A stretch of DNA of 64,000 nt from Sphingomonas arvum (GTDB taxonomy: Bacteria; Pseudomonadota; Alphaproteobacteria; Sphingomonadales; Sphingomonadaceae). Both the position numbers and the translations under genes were made by a program. Below the pieces are notes generated by a model that was not told the origin of the DNA, made no database searches, and saw nothing but the letters and a program-made list of their open reading frames with translations. Of the stretch, positions 1 through 8,260 are shown in pieces (within the stretch, counting starts at the first letter, position 1; the number at the start of each line of letters is the position of its first letter). The stretch spans positions 186,001 to 250,000 of the forward strand of contig NZ_JAPDOB010000001.1 in the NCBI RefSeq assembly GCF_026013565.1, given 5' to 3'.

Positions 1-1083
1 GCGGAACCGGCGCGACCGGATGATCCGATCGACGGCCTTGGTGCCGAGACCAGGAATGCGCAGCAATTGCTCCTTGCCCGCGCGGTTGACGTCGACCGGA
101 AAGTGCTCGCGAAACTTCAGCGCCCAGGCGAGCTTCGGGTCGATGTCGAGCGGCAGCATGCCGGTCGGATCGGCGGCCTGCTGCACCTCCGCCGGCTTGA
201 ATCCATAGAAGCGCATCAGCCAGTCCGACTGGTACAAACGGTGCTCGCGCATCAAAGGGGGGCGCTGCAGCGGCAGGACGGCGCTGGCGTCGGGAATGGG
301 CGAGAAAGCCGAGTAATAGACGCGGCGCAGGCCGAAGCGGTCGTACAGGGTCGAAGCCTTGCCGACGATGTCGCTGTCCGTCGCCGCATCCGCTCCCACG
401 ATCATCTGCGTCGACTGACCGGCCGGAGCGAAGCTGGGCGCGGACTTGTACTTCCGCTTGGCATCACGCCCGTCCTCGATCGCGCCCTTCATGTCGCGCA
501 TCGCGCCCTCGATCTGCGGCGCGCTCTTTTCCGGCGCGAGCTGCTTCAGCCCTGGCTCGGTCGGCAGTTCCACATTGATCGACACGCGGTCGGCATGGAG
601 GCCCGCCTGGCGCACCAGCTCCGGGTCGGCGTCGGGGATGGTCTTGAGGTGGATGTAGCCGCGAAAATCATGGTCCTCGCGCAGGCTCCGCGCCACCTCG
701 ACCAGCTGCTCCATCGTATAATTGGACGAGCGAATGATGCCCGAGGAGAGGAACAGTCCCTCGATGTAGTTACGCTTGTAGAAAGCGAGGGTGAGCTTCA
801 CCACCTCCTCGGCCGTGAACCGGGCCCGGCGCACGTTGGAGCTCTTGCGGTTGATGCAGTAGTGGCAATCGAAGATGCAGCTGTTGGTCAGCAGGATCTT
901 CAGCAGCGAAATGCAGCGTCCATCCGGAGCATAGGCGTGGCAGATGCCCATGCCCTCGCTGGAGCCCATCCCCTTGCCGTCGCGGCTGTCGCGCTTGGTC
1001 GTGCCCGACGATGCGCAGCTCGCATCATATTTTGCCGCGTCCGCGAGGATCGCCAGCTTTTCGCGGGTGTCGAGCTGCGCCAT
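1..1083 (-). CDS. Putative DNA modification/repair radical SAM protein (3' part outside window)
   Basis: 361 codons are open from an ATG at 1083 to the window edge, so the C-terminus is missing. The radical SAM [4Fe-4S] motif CIFDCHYC lies near residue 68, which should bind the cluster that cleaves S-adenosylmethionine. The last visible residues (RIPGLGTKAVDRI) look like a helix-hairpin-helix DNA-binding element. This combination matches the family of radical SAM proteins found next to a uracil-DNA-glycosylase-like partner; that partner would be expected just outside the window, downstream on the same strand. The substrate of this family is not known to me. No strong ribosome binding site precedes the ATG, but the first residues (MAQLDTREKLAILADAAKYD) fit the family N-terminus. 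A role in DNA repair or base modification is inferred from the family and the DNA-binding motif only. Confidence 0.85.
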   Translation of the reverse strand, partial: MAQLDTREKLAILADAAKYDASCASSGTTKRDSRDGKGMGSSEGMGICHAYAPDGRCISLLKILLTNSCIFDCHYCINRKSSNVRRARFTAEEVVKLTLAFYKRNYIEGLFLSSGIIRSSNYTMEQLVEVARSLREDHDFRGYIHLKTIPDADPELVRQAGLHADRVSINVELPTEPGLKQLAPEKSAPQIEGAMRDMKGAIEDGRDAKRKYKSAPSFAPAGQSTQMIVGADAATDSDIVGKASTLYDRFGLRRVYYSAFSPIPDASAVLPLQRPPLMREHRLYQSDWLMRFYGFKPAEVQQAADPTGMLPLDIDPKLAWALKFREHFPVDVNRAGKEQLLRIPGLGTKAVDRIIRSRRFR

Positions 1084-1147
1084 TCGTTCGATATATGTTC
1101 ACGTGGCGCTGCGGGCAAGCTTTTACCGGTGATTTCCGGCGCTTAGG

Positions 1148-1951
1148 TCACACCGGCAGCTTGGCTCGGGCCTGCCGCGCCATGCCTTCGACCGGTACGT
1201 CATGGATCACGCGATACCGGGCCTCGACCAGGCTGAAGATACCGAACAGGGCCAGGCCCAGCGCCACGATCGTGTCCCACGGCGACGTCAGCCAGGCCAG
1301 CGCCTCCTGCATGCCGCCAGCCCGCGATGCCTGTTCGGCAAAGCCTGCGCGAAGCAGGAAATAGCCCGTGATCAGGAACACCAGCCCGCGCGCCGCATAG
1401 CCGCCGCGACCGGTCCACTTCACCCACTCCTTGCGCGCGACCCGCCCGTCCAGCGACTGGCAGAACTTCAGGGTGTAGGTCTGCACGAGTTGCGCAATGC
1501 CGACTCCCAGCAGCACCAGTCCGCCGACAATCAGCAGCAGCTGGCCGCCCGGCAGGTGCAGCGCCGTTTCCGCGCCCTGCTCGGCTCCATTGCCGTTGCT
1601 CTGGGCGGCGCCGCGGAGCAGGCGGACGGCCTGCCACGCCAGGAACAGGTGGACGATCCCGCTCGCGCCCGCGCCGATGCGCTCGCCCAGTCCCTTCCGG
1701 CCCGCCTCGTGCCGCTCGATGTTGAACGCCGCGTCGCTCAGCCGCCAGACGCCGTAGGCGACGAAGCCGGCCGTGATCAGCACCAGCAGCCACCAGCCGG
1801 CGCCGCTCGCGAGATAGCCAAGCGCACCCGCGGGATCTTCCGTCCGGCCAGCGGTGAGCACCAGATAAGCGATGACCAGGTACAGCAACCCACGCGCGGC
1901 AAAGCCCAGGCGCGCCAGGGTCGTCAGTGTCGCGCTGGGATCGGTGGCCAT
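1148..1951 (-). CDS. DUF1206 domain membrane protein
   Basis: 267 residues with about six hydrophobic segments arranged as three two-helix repeats. Each repeat starts with a similar LGFAARGLLYL / IGAGASGIVHLFLA / GYAARGLVFLITGYF stretch, which is the hallmark of the DUF1206 family of bacterial inner-membrane proteins of unknown function. The start at 1951 is chosen because AGGAGG lies about 7 bases upstream; the reading frame stays open further upstream, but that part is the antisense of the neighbouring gene. It follows another membrane protein gene on the same strand by 41 bases and may be co-transcribed with it. Function unknown; the family assignment rests on the repeat pattern. Confidence 0.85.
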   Translation of the reverse strand: MATDPSATLTTLARLGFAARGLLYLVIAYLVLTAGRTEDPAGALGYLASGAGWWLLVLITAGFVAYGVWRLSDAAFNIERHEAGRKGLGERIGAGASGIVHLFLAWQAVRLLRGAAQSNGNGAEQGAETALHLPGGQLLLIVGGLVLLGVGIAQLVQTYTLKFCQSLDGRVARKEWVKWTGRGGYAARGLVFLITGYFLLRAGFAEQASRAGGMQEALAWLTSPWDTIVALGLALFGIFSLVEARYRVIHDVPVEGMARQARAKLPV

Positions 1952-1992
1952 CGAGTAATTCCTCCTGCTCGCTCGATAACCACGGCCAGCTT

Positions 1993-2808
1993 CTATTCGT
2001 TCCGACCGCGTTCCGGCCTGGCCGGATGCCCGCCCGGCCGCTGCGGCAGCAGCCACAGCAGCAGGACGATCAGCACCAGCAGGATGACGGACGCCAGCGG
2101 CCGGCTGACCTCCAGGCCACCGCTGGCGACCGGCTTGTCGAGGAAGTCGCCGATTGTGGCGCCGAGCGGGCGGGTGAGGATGAAGGCCGCCCAGAACAGG
2201 CCGGCGCGCGACAGCCGCGTCGTAAACCACAGCGCCGCCACCGCCACGATCGCCATGCCGAAGATCAGCGCGCCGCCGCCATAACCCGGACCACTGTCGG
2301 CCACCCAATCGCCCAGCGCCGTGCCGAGCGTCTGCGAGAGGGTGATCGTCACCCAGTAGAACAGTTCCTGACGCGGGCTCTCGATGTCGTCGCTTGCGAT
2401 GCGACCGAGCGCCAACCGCCACGCGCCCAGGCTGGCCAGCACCAAACCGAGCAGCAGCAGCGAGCCGCCGGGATAGCCGATGCCGAGCGAGCGGGTGGCG
2501 AAATCGGCCAGCGTCGTCCCGAAGGTGGTCGAGGCGATGATCGCCGCCCAATAGAGCGCCGGGTGAAACCCCCGGGCACGGACCTGCGCCGCGACCAGCA
2601 GCAGCAGCGGCAAGCCGAAGATCAGCGTGCCGACCAAGTAACCGCTGACCGCTGCCTCGCTCGCTTCGGGCGTTGTTTCGCCCAGCCAAGTCATGGTCAC
2701 CGTGTCGCCGGCCGTCTCGCCCAGCGTCGTCGCCAAAATCTTCACCAGCCAGAAGCCGAAGGTCAGCGCCGGAACCTTCGACAGGCGCTCCGGTGATTGG
2801 TGATCCAT
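1993..2808 (-). CDS. COG4705-type multi-pass membrane protein
   Basis: 271 residues, with around eight hydrophobic helices. Four internal repeats each contain a helix carrying a T-x-[LF]-G-x-x-x-x-D type motif (TTLGETAGD, TTFGTTLAD, QTLGTALGD, RPLGATIGD). This is typical of the COG4705 family of bacterial membrane proteins, whose function is not established. The conserved Asp and Gly inside membrane helices suggest a transporter-like or ion-binding core, but that is inference. The start MDHQSPERLSKVP at 2808 is preferred over an upstream ATG at 2862 because it begins right before the conserved KVPALTFGFWLVKI segment; the upstream region has no family-like sequence. It is transcribed divergently from the metallohydrolase gene. 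Confidence 0.75.
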   Translation of the reverse strand: MDHQSPERLSKVPALTFGFWLVKILATTLGETAGDTVTMTWLGETTPEASEAAVSGYLVGTLIFGLPLLLLVAAQVRARGFHPALYWAAIIASTTFGTTLADFATRSLGIGYPGGSLLLLGLVLASLGAWRLALGRIASDDIESPRQELFYWVTITLSQTLGTALGDWVADSGPGYGGGALIFGMAIVAVAALWFTTRLSRAGLFWAAFILTRPLGATIGDFLDKPVASGGLEVSRPLASVILLVLIVLLLWLLPQRPGGHPARPERGRNE

Positions 2809-2881
2809 GAGCTGCCCCCCGCAACTTTGTGCCCGCGCAAACGCTTGCTTGCGCACCACCATGGCTGACGGGAGCGGATGC

Positions 2882-3781
2882 GTGAAGGTCCATCACCTCA
2901 ATTGCGGAACCTGCTGCCCGTGGGGCGGCCGGCTGTTCGACGGCGAGAGCCACGGCCTGCTGCATGGCCACATCGTCTGCCACTGCCTGCTGCTCGAAAC
3001 CGACCGCGGGCTGGTGCTGGTCGACACCGGCTACGGACACCGGCAGCTGGAGCGCCGGCGCCTGTCCAAGTTCTTCACCTTCCTCAACCAGCCGCAGTTG
3101 CTCGAGGGCGAAACCGCCGTCGCCCAGGTGCGTCGGCTAGGCTTCGACCCGGCCGACGTGCGCCACATCGTCATTACCCATCTCGACTTCGACCATGCCG
3201 GCGGCATCGAGGACTTCCCCAACGCCACCGTCCACCTCACCGCGCGCGAGAAGGAGGTGGCGGAGGCGGGCGCGGGCGGCGCGTTCGTCGGCACCCGGCG
3301 CTACCGGCCGCAGCAATGGGACGAGGTCGACAAGTGGGCGCTCTACCCGCTCGGCCGGGGTGAGCCGTGGCTCGGCTTCGACTGCGTCCGCGACCTCGAA
3401 GGCCTGCCGCCCGAGATCCTGCTGGTGCCGCTGGTCGGCCACACCTGGGGCCATTCGGGGGTGGCGATCGATACCGGCAACGGCTGGCTGTTCTACGCCG
3501 GCGACGCCTACTTCCACCATGGCGAGATCGGTCGGCGCGACCGCCGCTGCCCGCCCGGCATGCGCTTCTACCAGGACATGATGGAGGTCGATCGCGCGGC
3601 GCGCGTGACCAACCAGAAGAAGCTTCGGCAATTGTCGCTGGAGCGCGCCGGCGAGGTCGAGATCTTCTGCGCCCACGACCGGGCCGAGTTCGACCAGTTC
3701 GCCACCGCCGCGCCCGACGCCGACCGCCCGCTCATGCGCTGGCGCGAACGCCGCGCGCCGGAGCGGACGTTCGCCGGCTAG
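2882..3781 (+). CDS. MBL-fold metallo-hydrolase
   Basis: 299 residues with the metallo-beta-lactamase fold. The zinc-binding motif HLDFDH is near residue 100, further ligands are likely in VGHTWGHSG and in AGDAYFHHGE, and a late His is found in CAHDRAEF. The N-terminus VHHLNCGTCCP is typical of a group of MBL hydrolases related to quorum-quenching lactonases and other small-molecule hydrolases; the true substrate cannot be read from sequence. The GTG at 2882 is preferred because GGGAG lies about 7 bases upstream and homologues usually start with M-[KR]-V-H-H; an ATG at 2861 in the same frame is the alternative. The gene converges on the next minus-strand gene, with only six bases between the stop codons. 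Confidence 0.85.
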   Translation: MKVHHLNCGTCCPWGGRLFDGESHGLLHGHIVCHCLLLETDRGLVLVDTGYGHRQLERRRLSKFFTFLNQPQLLEGETAVAQVRRLGFDPADVRHIVITHLDFDHAGGIEDFPNATVHLTAREKEVAEAGAGGAFVGTRRYRPQQWDEVDKWALYPLGRGEPWLGFDCVRDLEGLPPEILLVPLVGHTWGHSGVAIDTGNGWLFYAGDAYFHHGEIGRRDRRCPPGMRFYQDMMEVDRAARVTNQKKLRQLSLERAGEVEIFCAHDRAEFDQFATAAPDADRPLMRWRERRAPERTFAG

Positions 3782-3796
3782 GCCCGCCTAGCGCGG
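3774..3796. terminator. Stem-loop covering both convergent stop codons
   Basis: A stem CCGGCTAGG / CCTAGCGCGG with a CCCG loop and one bulged G spans the TAG of the metallohydrolase gene (3779-3781) and the TAG of the minus-strand gene ending at 3788. It could act as a bidirectional transcription end, but there is no T-tract on either side, so termination activity is uncertain. Confidence 0.4.
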
Positions 3797-4186
3797 AACG
3801 GTGTTCTCCGTCTCGCTTTCGCGGGTCTCGGCATAGGCCTGGTCGATGATTCGCTGCAGGCAGCCGCTCTGGCCCGACGGCCCAACCGCGTCACAGGTGT
3901 TGACGCCGCGACGGGTCGCGATCTCGAAGCTGCGGGCGCGGTTGGCCCAGGCCTGCCGGCTCTGCAGCGCGCCGCCGGTGCGCAGGCGCTCGGGGATGCG
4001 GAACCGCTCGCTGTCGGGCTTGCGAGCGCAGACCACCACTTCGCTGTCGGTCGAGCGCGGGCAGGGGTCGTTCCCGAACACCTCGATATAGGCCTGGCCT
4101 TCGCGGCTCTGCGCCTGTGCGGGCGACAGGCTGGCGACGGTCGCGGCTCCGGCCAGCGCGGCGGCGGCGAGGATCGGCTTCAACAT
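3788..4186 (-). CDS. Small secreted protein of unknown function
   Basis: 132 residues. A clear signal peptide (MLKPILAAAALAGAATVASL ... SPAQAQ, cut about residue 26) is followed by a soluble domain with four Cys (DPCPR, VVCAR, NTCDA, SGCLQR), which would form disulfides in the periplasm. The ATG at 4186 has AAGGAAG about 8 bases upstream. The sequence IEVFGNDPCPRSTDSEVVVCAR is a pattern I associate with small sphingomonad proteins of unknown role. The neighbouring dsbB gene on the same strand fits with a disulfide-containing exported product, although this link is circumstantial. Confidence 0.75.
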   Translation of the reverse strand: MLKPILAAAALAGAATVASLSPAQAQSREGQAYIEVFGNDPCPRSTDSEVVVCARKPDSERFRIPERLRTGGALQSRQAWANRARSFEIATRRGVNTCDAVGPSGQSGCLQRIIDQAYAETRESETENTVPR

Positions 4187-4239
4187 GATACTTCCTTTCA
4201 CTGCGCCACAACGGCCGAGCCGCCGCGGCGTATCCCGAT

Positions 4240-4812
4240 TCAGATGCGCTTGGAGACCTGGATCGCCGCCCGGCAGATGCCGCGGATGGCGAAGGTCAGC
4301 AGCGGGTAGGCGGGCGCATTCATCGCCCCGGCCTCGCGCGCCGTGTCGCGATGCTCGAGCTCCTCGGCCTGGAACTGCCGGATGTCGGCCGCGAGTTCCG
4401 GATCATCCTCGCCCAGCGCCACCAGCTGTTCCTCGTAATGGCGGTCGATCTCGGTCTCCACCGCATCGGTGCAGGCCATCGCCGCTTCCTCGGAGATGAG
4501 CGCGGTCACCGCGCCCAGCGCGAACCCGCCGACATGCCACAGCGGTTGCAGCAGGGTCGGCCGAACGCGCCGCTCGGCCATCAGATGATTGAAGCGCGCA
4601 AGGTGTCGATCTTCCTGGCCCGCCATGTGAGTGACAAGGTGGGCGGCGGGCGACGACCCGCGCAGCACCGCCAGCTGACCCGCATAGATGCGCGTCGCGC
4701 CATATTCGCCGGCCTGGTCGACCCGCAGCATGGACTCGGTGTCCACCCGCCGGTCGCCCGGCCGCCAGCGCTTCACGGGCGCGTTGCTCAGCGGTGCTTC
4801 AGCGTCAGCCAT
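4240..4812 (-). CDS. coq7: Demethoxyubiquinone hydroxylase Coq7
   Basis: 190 residues. It is a di-iron carboxylate enzyme that hydroxylates 2-polyprenyl-3-methyl-6-methoxy-1,4-benzoquinol in ubiquinone synthesis at the membrane. The signature LRVDQAGEYGATRIYAGQL, the EDRH motif, and the second repeat with SEEAAMACTDAVETEI and EELEHRDTA supply the Glu and His ligands. Length is normal for the short bacterial Coq7. The start at 4812 (MADAEAPL) overlaps the end of dsbB by 25 bases, so the two genes are probably translated from one mRNA. A further ubiquinone gene, ubiG, lies at 25.9 kb. Confidence 0.93.
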   Translation of the reverse strand: MADAEAPLSNAPVKRWRPGDRRVDTESMLRVDQAGEYGATRIYAGQLAVLRGSSPAAHLVTHMAGQEDRHLARFNHLMAERRVRPTLLQPLWHVGGFALGAVTALISEEAAMACTDAVETEIDRHYEEQLVALGEDDPELAADIRQFQAEELEHRDTAREAGAMNAPAYPLLTFAIRGICRAAIQVSKRI

Positions 4813-5279
4813 GCGATCGCTCCTGCCGCTGAAGGGGAGATGATGGCGTTCCATGCGGCCATGGACAGGCCGAGGAAGCTCCACTGCACCTGGTCGCAGC
4901 GGATCAGCGGCGTGTTGAGGATGTCCTGCAGCGTCCGCGCGCCCGTTGCCGTGCAGGTGGTGAAGCCTTCCCACCAACCCGCCTCGACGCCCGCATGGAA
5001 CAGCCCGATCGCGCCCGACGCTCCGATGCCGAGCGCGGCCAGCAGCACCATAGGCCGTCGCGCGCCAGTCAGGACCAGCGCCAGCGTGGCGAAGCTCAGC
5101 CCCGCCCAATGGGCATAGCGCTGCCAGTAGCACATCTCGCACGGATGCAGCCCACCAAGGTACTGCGAGCCGAGCGCTCCGGCCAGCAACGCGCCCGGCA
5201 CCAGCAGCGCCAGCCACAGCGCACGGGTCAGCCGGCGATCCTGCCCGACCGTTCCAACACTGCCAGTCCTGGCGTCCAC
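4788..5279 (-). CDS. dsbB: Disulfide bond formation protein B
   Basis: 163 residues with four predicted transmembrane helices. The quinone-linked redox Cys pair is CEMC in LHPCEMCYWQRY, and the second periplasmic pair is at TTCTATG and IRCDQVQW. DsbB reoxidises DsbA and passes electrons to ubiquinone, so its overlap with coq7 is functionally sensible. Translation starts at a GTG (5279). Compared with E. coli DsbB, the N-terminus has an extra 20 mainly polar residues. Confidence 0.92.
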   Translation of the reverse strand: MDARTGSVGTVGQDRRLTRALWLALLVPGALLAGALGSQYLGGLHPCEMCYWQRYAHWAGLSFATLALVLTGARRPMVLLAALGIGASGAIGLFHAGVEAGWWEGFTTCTATGARTLQDILNTPLIRCDQVQWSFLGLSMAAWNAIISPSAAGAIAWLTLKHR

Positions 5280-5292
5280 CTCGCGTTCGTCC

Positions 5293-6639
5293 CTAGCGCG
5301 AGCGGACCGGACCGCCGCCCGCGGCCACCTTGGCCGGCGCGGCGCCGGGCGCCAGTCGCTTCAGCGTCTGCAGCGCATAATAAAGCTGGAAGTCCTTGAT
5401 CCCGCGCTTGTCGAGCTCGGCCGCCGTCTGGGTGAAGCGCGGATCGGGCGTGGTGTCCCGCTCCAGCAGCTTGTCGTCAACCGTGCTCTGCGCAATCAGG
5501 TGGCGGCGCAGGTCCGCCTCGCGGATCACGCGGCGGTCCTTGTAATCCGGGTCAGTCAGCTGCGGCACCGCCACGTCCGGGGTGATTCCGCCGGCCTGCA
5601 CCGACCGGCCCGATGGCGTGTAGTAGCGCGCGGTGGTCAGCCGGAGCGCGCTGTCCTGCCCAAGCTGGATGACGCTCTGGACCGAGCCCTTGCCGAAGCT
5701 CTGCTCGCCCATCACCAGCGCCCGGCGCTGGTCCTGCAGTGCGCCCGCCACGATCTCCGCCGCGCTGGCCGAGCCGGCGTCCACCAGCACGATCACCGGC
5801 CGGCCGCCCGTCAGGTCGCCCGGCTTGGCGTAGAAGCGTTCGATGTCGTCCTTGGCGCGGCCGCGCTCGGACACGATCTCGCCCCGTTCCAGGAAGGCAT
5901 CGGAGACCTGGATCGCCTGGTCGAGCAGCCCGCCCGGATTGGAGCGCAGGTCGACGATATAGCCCAGCGGCTTGCCGGCAGTCGCCTTGTTGATCGCGGT
6001 CAGCGCCGCCTCGGTCTCCTGGCCGACGTTGCCCGAGAAGGTGTTGATGTTGACGACGCCAATGCCGTCGCGGACCTCCCACTTGACCGGGCGCAGCACG
6101 ATCCGCTCCCGGGTCAGGGTTACGTCGAACGGCTTGTCGCGGCCCGATCGTATGATGGTCAGCTTGACCTGGCTGCCCGGCGCGCCCCGCATCTTCTCGA
6201 CCGCCTGGTCAAGGTCGAGGCCCATGATCAGCTCGCCGCCGATATGGCTGATGTAATCGCCCGCTTTGAGGCCCGCGCGGGCGGCCGGCGTGTCCTCGGT
6301 CGGGGTGATGATCTTGATCACCCCGTCTTCCATGGTGACCGACAGGCCGAGCCCGCCGTAGTTGCCGTCGGTGGTGGACTTCAGTTGCTGGAAGTCGCTG
6401 CCTTCCATGTAGCTGCTGTGCGGATCGAGCGCCGCCAGCATGCCGTCAATGGCGCCCTTGATCAGCGTATGGTCATCGACCTTGTCGACATAGTTCGCGC
6501 GCACCCGCTCGAACACGCCCATGAACGTCTCGAGCTCCTTGTAGGTGTCGACGTCGGCCGCCGCCACGGTCGAGGTGGTGACCGGGACCAGCGCAAGCGC
6601 GCCAACCAGGGCGAGAGGCGGGAGGAGCTTGCGGAACAT
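5293..6639 (-). CDS. ctpA: S41 family C-terminal processing peptidase
   Basis: 448 residues with an N-terminal signal sequence (MFRKLLPPLALVGALALVPV), a PDZ domain around residues 85-170 (GGLGLSVTMEDG... TPAARAGLKAGD), and the S41 catalytic domain. The nucleophile Ser is in GSASAAEIVAGAL and the general base Lys is in EQSFGKGSVQ. Such periplasmic proteases trim or degrade exported proteins and murein hydrolases. The downstream position next to an EnvC-like activator is common in Proteobacteria and supports a cell-wall role. AAGGA lies 8 bases before the ATG at 6639; an in-frame ATG at 6660 is possible. Confidence 0.92.
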   Translation of the reverse strand: MFRKLLPPLALVGALALVPVTTSTVAAADVDTYKELETFMGVFERVRANYVDKVDDHTLIKGAIDGMLAALDPHSSYMEGSDFQQLKSTTDGNYGGLGLSVTMEDGVIKIITPTEDTPAARAGLKAGDYISHIGGELIMGLDLDQAVEKMRGAPGSQVKLTIIRSGRDKPFDVTLTRERIVLRPVKWEVRDGIGVVNINTFSGNVGQETEAALTAINKATAGKPLGYIVDLRSNPGGLLDQAIQVSDAFLERGEIVSERGRAKDDIERFYAKPGDLTGGRPVIVLVDAGSASAAEIVAGALQDQRRALVMGEQSFGKGSVQSVIQLGQDSALRLTTARYYTPSGRSVQAGGITPDVAVPQLTDPDYKDRRVIREADLRRHLIAQSTVDDKLLERDTTPDPRFTQTAAELDKRGIKDFQLYYALQTLKRLAPGAAPAKVAAGGGPVRSR

Positions 6640-6669
6640 GCGCGAATCCTTGTGAGCCATGGACGGCTT

Positions 6670-7827
6670 CTAACTGGGTTGCCGGTCATTTGACAGCAAG
6701 GCAGATGAACCCGCGATGAGGGCCGCGGGTTGCGGCCGCCCGTCGCGGCTCAGTTCCACGGCGACGGCAGTTCCGGTCGCCTGGCCCAGCGCCTCGCCCC
6801 GGCCGAGTTCGCTGCCGACCGCCAGGTCCGTGCGCACCCCGGTGAGCAGAGTCATCCAGCCGTGGCCATGGTCGAGGATGATGACGGACGCATGGCTGCG
6901 GAACGGGCCGGCAAAGGCGATCCGCCCGGCCGCTGGCACCGTTACCGGCGCTCCATAGCGGCTGCCAATCGTCAGGCCGCGGGAACGCACGCCGCTGGCG
7001 CTGATCTCGGCCAGTCCGGTGAGCACCGGCCCGCGAAGGGGCACCTGCCAGGCGAGCGGCGGTGGGGCAGCCGCGCCGGCGGGCGCGGCCGGCCTGGGCG
7101 GCGCCGGCTCCAACCGGGCCAGCTGCGCGGCCGTGCGCGCCGCCGTCCGGCGTTCGGCCGCCAGGCTCTCCGCCCGCTCCGCCTCGCTCTGCCGGGCGAG
7201 CACCACGTCGCCCGCGCCGAGCGCCGCGCTGCCCAGTTCGACCAGTCGCCGATTGGACTGTGCCTCCACCGCCGCGAAGCGCCGCTGCCGCTCGGCAAGC
7301 TGGGTCCGCGCAGCGACCTTCGCCGAACGGGCTTCGGCCGCGGCGCTCGCGAGTGCCTCGCCCCGGCGCAGCTCCGTACGCAACGCCGCCGTGCGGGCGG
7401 TGACCGCGGGCAGGGTGGCGTCCAGGACTGCCCGTAAGTGGACCAGGTCCTCGACCGAGCGTGCGTCGGCGAGCTGCAACAGCGGCGGACGCCGCCCGAT
7501 CTGCGCCAGCCCCGCCAGCAGCAGCGCCGCGGGCCGCTGCTCGCGGGTCAGCCGCTCGCGCTGCCCGTCCAGCTGCCGCTGCAACTCTGCTGCGCGCACG
7601 TCCGCCTCGGCGACGGCGGCCTCCGCGGCTATGATCGCCTGGGCGGCGGCCGCCTGCTCGGCGCGCAGCTTTCCGGCGGCATCCTCCGCCCGCCGGACTA
7701 GCGCCTCAAGCCGGGCCTGCTCCCGCGCCGCGGCCGCCGCTTCGGCCCGCGCCGCGGTCAGCGGATCGGCCGCCGACAGCAGCGCCGGCGCAAGCAGCAT
7801 CAGGGCAAGGGGAGCGAGCGCGCGCAT
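6670..7827 (-). CDS. envC: EnvC-like murein hydrolase activator
   Basis: 385 residues: signal peptide, then a long Ala/Arg/Glu-rich coiled coil (residues about 20-225), a Pro-rich linker, and a C-terminal LytM (M23) domain. The LytM domain lacks the usual zinc ligands: the HxxxD position reads SRGLTIGSRYG and the HxH position reads TLLTG. It is therefore a degenerate, probably non-catalytic domain, as in EnvC, which activates periplasmic amidases at the septum. The ATG at 7827 is preceded by GAAGG and lies 4 bases after the rlmH stop. ctpA follows on the same strand. Confidence 0.85.
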   Translation of the reverse strand: MRALAPLALMLLAPALLSAADPLTAARAEAAAAAREQARLEALVRRAEDAAGKLRAEQAAAAQAIIAAEAAVAEADVRAAELQRQLDGQRERLTREQRPAALLLAGLAQIGRRPPLLQLADARSVEDLVHLRAVLDATLPAVTARTAALRTELRRGEALASAAAEARSAKVAARTQLAERQRRFAAVEAQSNRRLVELGSAALGAGDVVLARQSEAERAESLAAERRTAARTAAQLARLEPAPPRPAAPAGAAAPPPLAWQVPLRGPVLTGLAEISASGVRSRGLTIGSRYGAPVTVPAAGRIAFAGPFRSHASVIILDHGHGWMTLLTGVRTDLAVGSELGRGEALGQATGTAVAVELSRDGRPQPAALIAGSSALLSNDRQPS

Positions 7828-7831
7828 CGCG

Positions 7832-8254
7832 CTAGCCTTCGCGGTGGTAGGGGTGGTTGACAAGGATCGACGTTGCCCGGAACAGCTGCTCGGCCAGCAT
7901 GGCGCGTACCAGCAGGTGCGGCCAGGTTGCCGGCCCGAAGCTCAGCAGCAGGTCGGCACCGGCCCGCTCCGCGTCCCCGTGGCCGTCCGCCGCCCCGATC
8001 ACGAATCGGGCTTCGCGCTTGCCCCCATCGCGCCACCGCTCCAGCTGCCGCGCGAACGCCATCGACGACAAGGCTTCGCCCCGCTCGTCCAGCAGCACGG
8101 TCGCTGAGTTGGCCGGAGCCGGCGGAACGGTGCCGCCGCGGTCCGGCAGCTCGGTCAGCTTTACCGGCCACGCGATGCGTTTCAGATAGCGCTCCACCAG
8201 CTCGGCTTCGGGCGATCGCCCGATCTTGCCGCGCGCGATGATGTGCAGCAGCAA
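7832..8254 (-). CDS. rlmH: 23S rRNA (pseudouridine1915-N3)-methyltransferase
   Basis: 140 residues, SPOUT-type methyltransferase with the expected C-terminal knot: FVIGAADGHG, LSFGPATWPHLLVRAMLAEQLFRA and the terminal NHPYHR motif that is nearly invariant in RlmH. It methylates pseudouridine 1915 in helix 69 of 23S rRNA in assembled 70S ribosomes. The central motif normally written GGxxG is here GAADGHG. Gene order nadD-rsfS-rlmH-envC-ctpA is common in alphaproteobacteria and supports the call. Confidence 0.95.
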   Translation of the reverse strand: MLLHIIARGKIGRSPEAELVERYLKRIAWPVKLTELPDRGGTVPPAPANSATVLLDERGEALSSMAFARQLERWRDGGKREARFVIGAADGHGDAERAGADLLLSFGPATWPHLLVRAMLAEQLFRATSILVNHPYHREG

Positions 8255-8260
8255 GCGCCG

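Noticed and set aside
67-1146. 359-codon plus-strand open frame at the window start
   Set aside because: The minus strand carries the radical SAM motif in a continuous frame; the plus-strand product has no domain.
1952-3040. Upstream extension of the DUF1206 gene to 3040
   Set aside because: The added part is antisense to two other genes and the AGGAGG before 1951 fixes the start.
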